A DNA stretch of 8,662 nt, taken from positions 1 through 8,662 of the forward strand of contig RFQK01000051.1 of the NCBI GenBank assembly GCA_009925045.1, given 5' to 3'. This DNA comes from Methylococcaceae bacterium. GTDB lineage: Bacteria > Pseudomonadota > Gammaproteobacteria > Methylococcales > Methylomonadaceae. Below the pieces are notes generated by a model that was not told the origin of the DNA, did no database searches, and saw only the letters and a program-made list of their open reading frames with translations. Shown one piece after another: positions 7,193 through 8,662 of this stretch (position 1 is the first letter of the stretch; each line of letters opens with the position of its first letter). Made by a program: the position numbers and the translations under genes.

Positions 7193-7915
7193 ATGCTTTC
7201 CACCACTAACCAACGTCAAATTGTTCTCGATACCGAAACCACGGGCATCAACCCCAAGGAAGGTCATCGGATTATCGAAATTGGCTGTGTGGAATTGCTT
7301 AACCGTCGTTTAACCACTAATCGTTTTCATGTGTATTTGAATCCTGACCGGGAAATCGATGCAGGCGCGATTGAAGTGCATGGTATCAGCAATGAATTTC
7401 TAAAAGACAAACCTCATTTTCCTGATATTGCTGATGATTTTCTGGCGTTTATCGAGGGTGCTGAATTAATCATTCATAACGCACCCTTTGATGTTGGCTT
7501 TATTAATCATGAATTCAGTTTGCTGGGACACGGTGACACCTTGCTAGACAGGCATTGTACAGTGATGGACACCTTGATCTATGCCCGCCAGAAACACCCC
7601 GGCGCCCGAAATAGCCTGGATGCTTTATGTAAACGTTATGGTATCGATAATAGTCACCGGGAATTACACGGTGCTCTATTAGATGCCGAGATCCTGGCCG
7701 AAGTCTATTTATTAATGACGGGCGGCCAAGCGTCCTTGCTTGATGAACACAGTGACTTCAACGATCAGCAACAACAAGCTCACTACCGTTTGCCTGCCAA
7801 TCGCCCTGCACTGAAGATCATAGGGTGTGATAGTGAGGAATTGGCCGCTCATACCCAGCGTCTGGCCAAAATCACCAAAGTCGCCGGCCATTGTGTTTGG
7901 GGTTCGGATACCTGA
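7193..7915 (+). CDS. dnaQ: DNA polymerase III epsilon subunit (3'-5' proofreading exonuclease)
   Basis: Epsilon removes misincorporated bases during replication as part of the Pol III core, bound between alpha and theta. The protein has 240 residues (E. coli 243). The DEDDh exonuclease motifs are complete: Exo I VLDTETTG with D13 and E15, Exo II IIHNAPFDVGF with D100, and Exo III HRELHGALLDAEILAEVYLLMTGG with H159 and D164. The C-terminal tail, ELAAHTQRLAKITKVAG then HCVW, matches the segment through which epsilon binds the alpha subunit, so this is true DnaQ rather than a generic exonuclease. ATG 7193 is preferred over the in-frame ATG at 7103, which would lie deep inside ppk1. There is no clear Shine-Dalgarno, consistent with coupling to ppk1. 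The frequent neighbour rnhA is not adjacent here. Confidence 0.95.
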   Translation: MLSTTNQRQIVLDTETTGINPKEGHRIIEIGCVELLNRRLTTNRFHVYLNPDREIDAGAIEVHGISNEFLKDKPHFPDIADDFLAFIEGAELIIHNAPFDVGFINHEFSLLGHGDTLLDRHCTVMDTLIYARQKHPGARNSLDALCKRYGIDNSHRELHGALLDAEILAEVYLLMTGGQASLLDEHSDFNDQQQQAHYRLPANRPALKIIGCDSEELAAHTQRLAKITKVAGHCVWGSDT

Positions 7916-7917
7916 AC

Positions 7918-8662
7918 TCAGTCAAACAGACTGTCCGCCATAACGCCACGATCTTCCAAAAGCTTTCGTAGTTCTTTTAATCCCGCCAACTGGATTTGCC
8001 TGATTCTTTCCCGGCTAATCCCTAGGCTTTCAGCAATGGTCTCCAAAGTTTCGACGTCAAAACCGGCCAAGCCGAAACGTCGGCATAGTACTTCCTTGTG
8101 ACGCTCATGGATCTGTTCCAACCACTCTGGCAATTGCATAGTGATCGCTTCACTATGCAAAGTCTCGATCAAACCTGCCTGATCGTCTGGCAAGGCGTCC
8201 AACAAACAACTATCACTCTCAGCATTTATTGAGATGTCCAAGGATAATTCTGGTTGATCCAAGCGCAGAAAACGGCCAATCAAGTCTGGCTGTTTCTCGA
8301 TAAAAATGGCTAAATCCTCCAAACTGGGTTCACGACCCAATTGTGCGGTTAATCGTTGCCGAGTCTTAACCATGAACTGGATTTCTTTTGCTACATGGAT
8401 AGGCAAACGAACATTACGCTGCTGGCTTAACAATGCGTTTTCAATAAATTGTCTGATCCAGCAGGTGGCGTAAGTTGAAAAACGAAACCCTAGACTGACA
8501 TCAAATTTATCCACAGCCGTATCAAACCTAAATTGCCTTCAGAGATTAAATCTAAAACGCCGAGTCCACGACAGCGATACCGTTTAGCTATTTTGACAAC
8601 TAATTTCAGATTACTTTCGATTAATGTTTGTCGAGCCAGAGCATCGCCTTGAGCGACTAAAT
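7918..8662 (-). pseudogene. rpoS: RNA polymerase sigma factor RpoS-like, frameshifted (runs off right edge)
   Basis: Sigma70-family factor for stationary-phase and general stress transcription. From the right edge the upstream frame reads region 1.2-2.2: [20 protein letters not shown], then [13 protein letters not shown]. It then runs into the wrong frame and stops at TAG (8490-8492). The correct continuation is in another frame: region 2.3-2.4 [31 protein letters not shown] (region 3.0), region 3, and region 4.2 helix-turn-helix TLETIAESLGISRERIRQIQ, ending DSLFD with TGA at 7918-7920. One missing base near 8517-8518 explains the break. RQIQxxGLxxLR and the C-terminal length favour RpoS over RpoD or RpoH. 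Two residues differ from usual RpoS: Cys replaces the first Trp of YATWWIRQ, and QQRNVRLPIH stands where xQTRTIRLPIH is usual. A GTG at 8514 could start the 3' fragment but would yield a sigma factor without region 2.1-2.2. The 3' end converges on dnaQ with 2 bp between stops. Confidence 0.85.
8516..8519 (-). other. Single-base loss breaking the rpoS-like frame
   Basis: On the minus strand the sequence reads ATA CGG CTG TGG, giving Ile-Arg-Leu-Trp, whereas the invariant sigma sequence here is Leu-Ile-Arg-Ala-Val-(Asp/Glu)-Lys-Phe. Adding one G (CGG GCT GTG GAT) restores Arg-Ala-Val-Asp-Lys-Phe exactly. The loss is thus one G from a GGG run, a typical site for both slippage mutations and sequencing errors. 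No slippery heptamer for programmed -1 frameshifting is seen. Confidence 0.8.

Noticed and set aside
7918..8514. A short stand-alone sigma factor starting at GTG 8514
   Set aside because: The start would fall in the middle of sigma region 2, and the directly upstream sequence encodes the rest of region 2 in another frame. A one-base correction joins them perfectly.
8499..8522. Programmed ribosomal frameshift in the sigma gene
   Set aside because: A -1 shift would be needed, but there is no slippery heptamer and no evident downstream structure. A lost G in a GGG run is simpler.
1..8662. Mobile element, phage, CRISPR or defence island
   Set aside because: No transposase, integrase, inverted terminal repeats, repeat-spacer array or tRNA site was found; the genes are all core-genome types with similar composition.

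Overview
The window looks like ordinary chromosomal core DNA of a gammaproteobacterium with moderate GC, judged by eye at just under 50 %. The gene content (YoaA-type DinG helicase, CysM, RlmD, TruA, Ppk1, DnaQ, an RpoS-type sigma factor) fits that class. The protein flavour is compatible with a methanotroph-like lineage such as Methylococcales, but this placement is a low-confidence impression. I see no phage, transposon, CRISPR, tRNA or rRNA signal.

Layout. Positions 1-1348 lie on the minus strand: a lipoprotein with a TPR-like C-terminus (479-1348) followed directly by the 5' part of a yoaA/dinG-family helicase gene (466 running off the left edge). A 169-bp divergent intergenic region (1349-1517) holds a good extended -10 promoter for cysM and a weaker candidate for the lipoprotein gene. 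On the plus strand, cysM (1518-2408), rlmD (2451-3739, broken), a small YkuD-fold L,D-transpeptidase (3736-4230) and truA (4223-5041) form a tight cluster with overlapping ends. A 74-bp gap with its own -10 box and Shine-Dalgarno leads into ppk1 (5116-7185) and dnaQ (7193-7915). Convergent to dnaQ, with only 2 bp between stop codons, is a frameshifted rpoS-like gene (7918 running off the right edge).

How the genes relate. The plus-strand genes are housekeeping: cysteine synthesis, uridine modification of 23S rRNA (rlmD) and tRNA (truA), polyphosphate synthesis and replication proofreading. Ppk1 and RpoS both belong to the starvation/stationary-phase response, but their proximity may be chance.

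The most notable observations are two gene breaks. rlmD has lost about 34 nt that should encode exactly its SAM-binding motif I, which shifts the frame. The rpoS-like gene lacks one base between sigma regions 2.2 and 2.3. Either could be real inactivation or an assembly error, and raw reads would decide. I found no evidence for a new biological system here.
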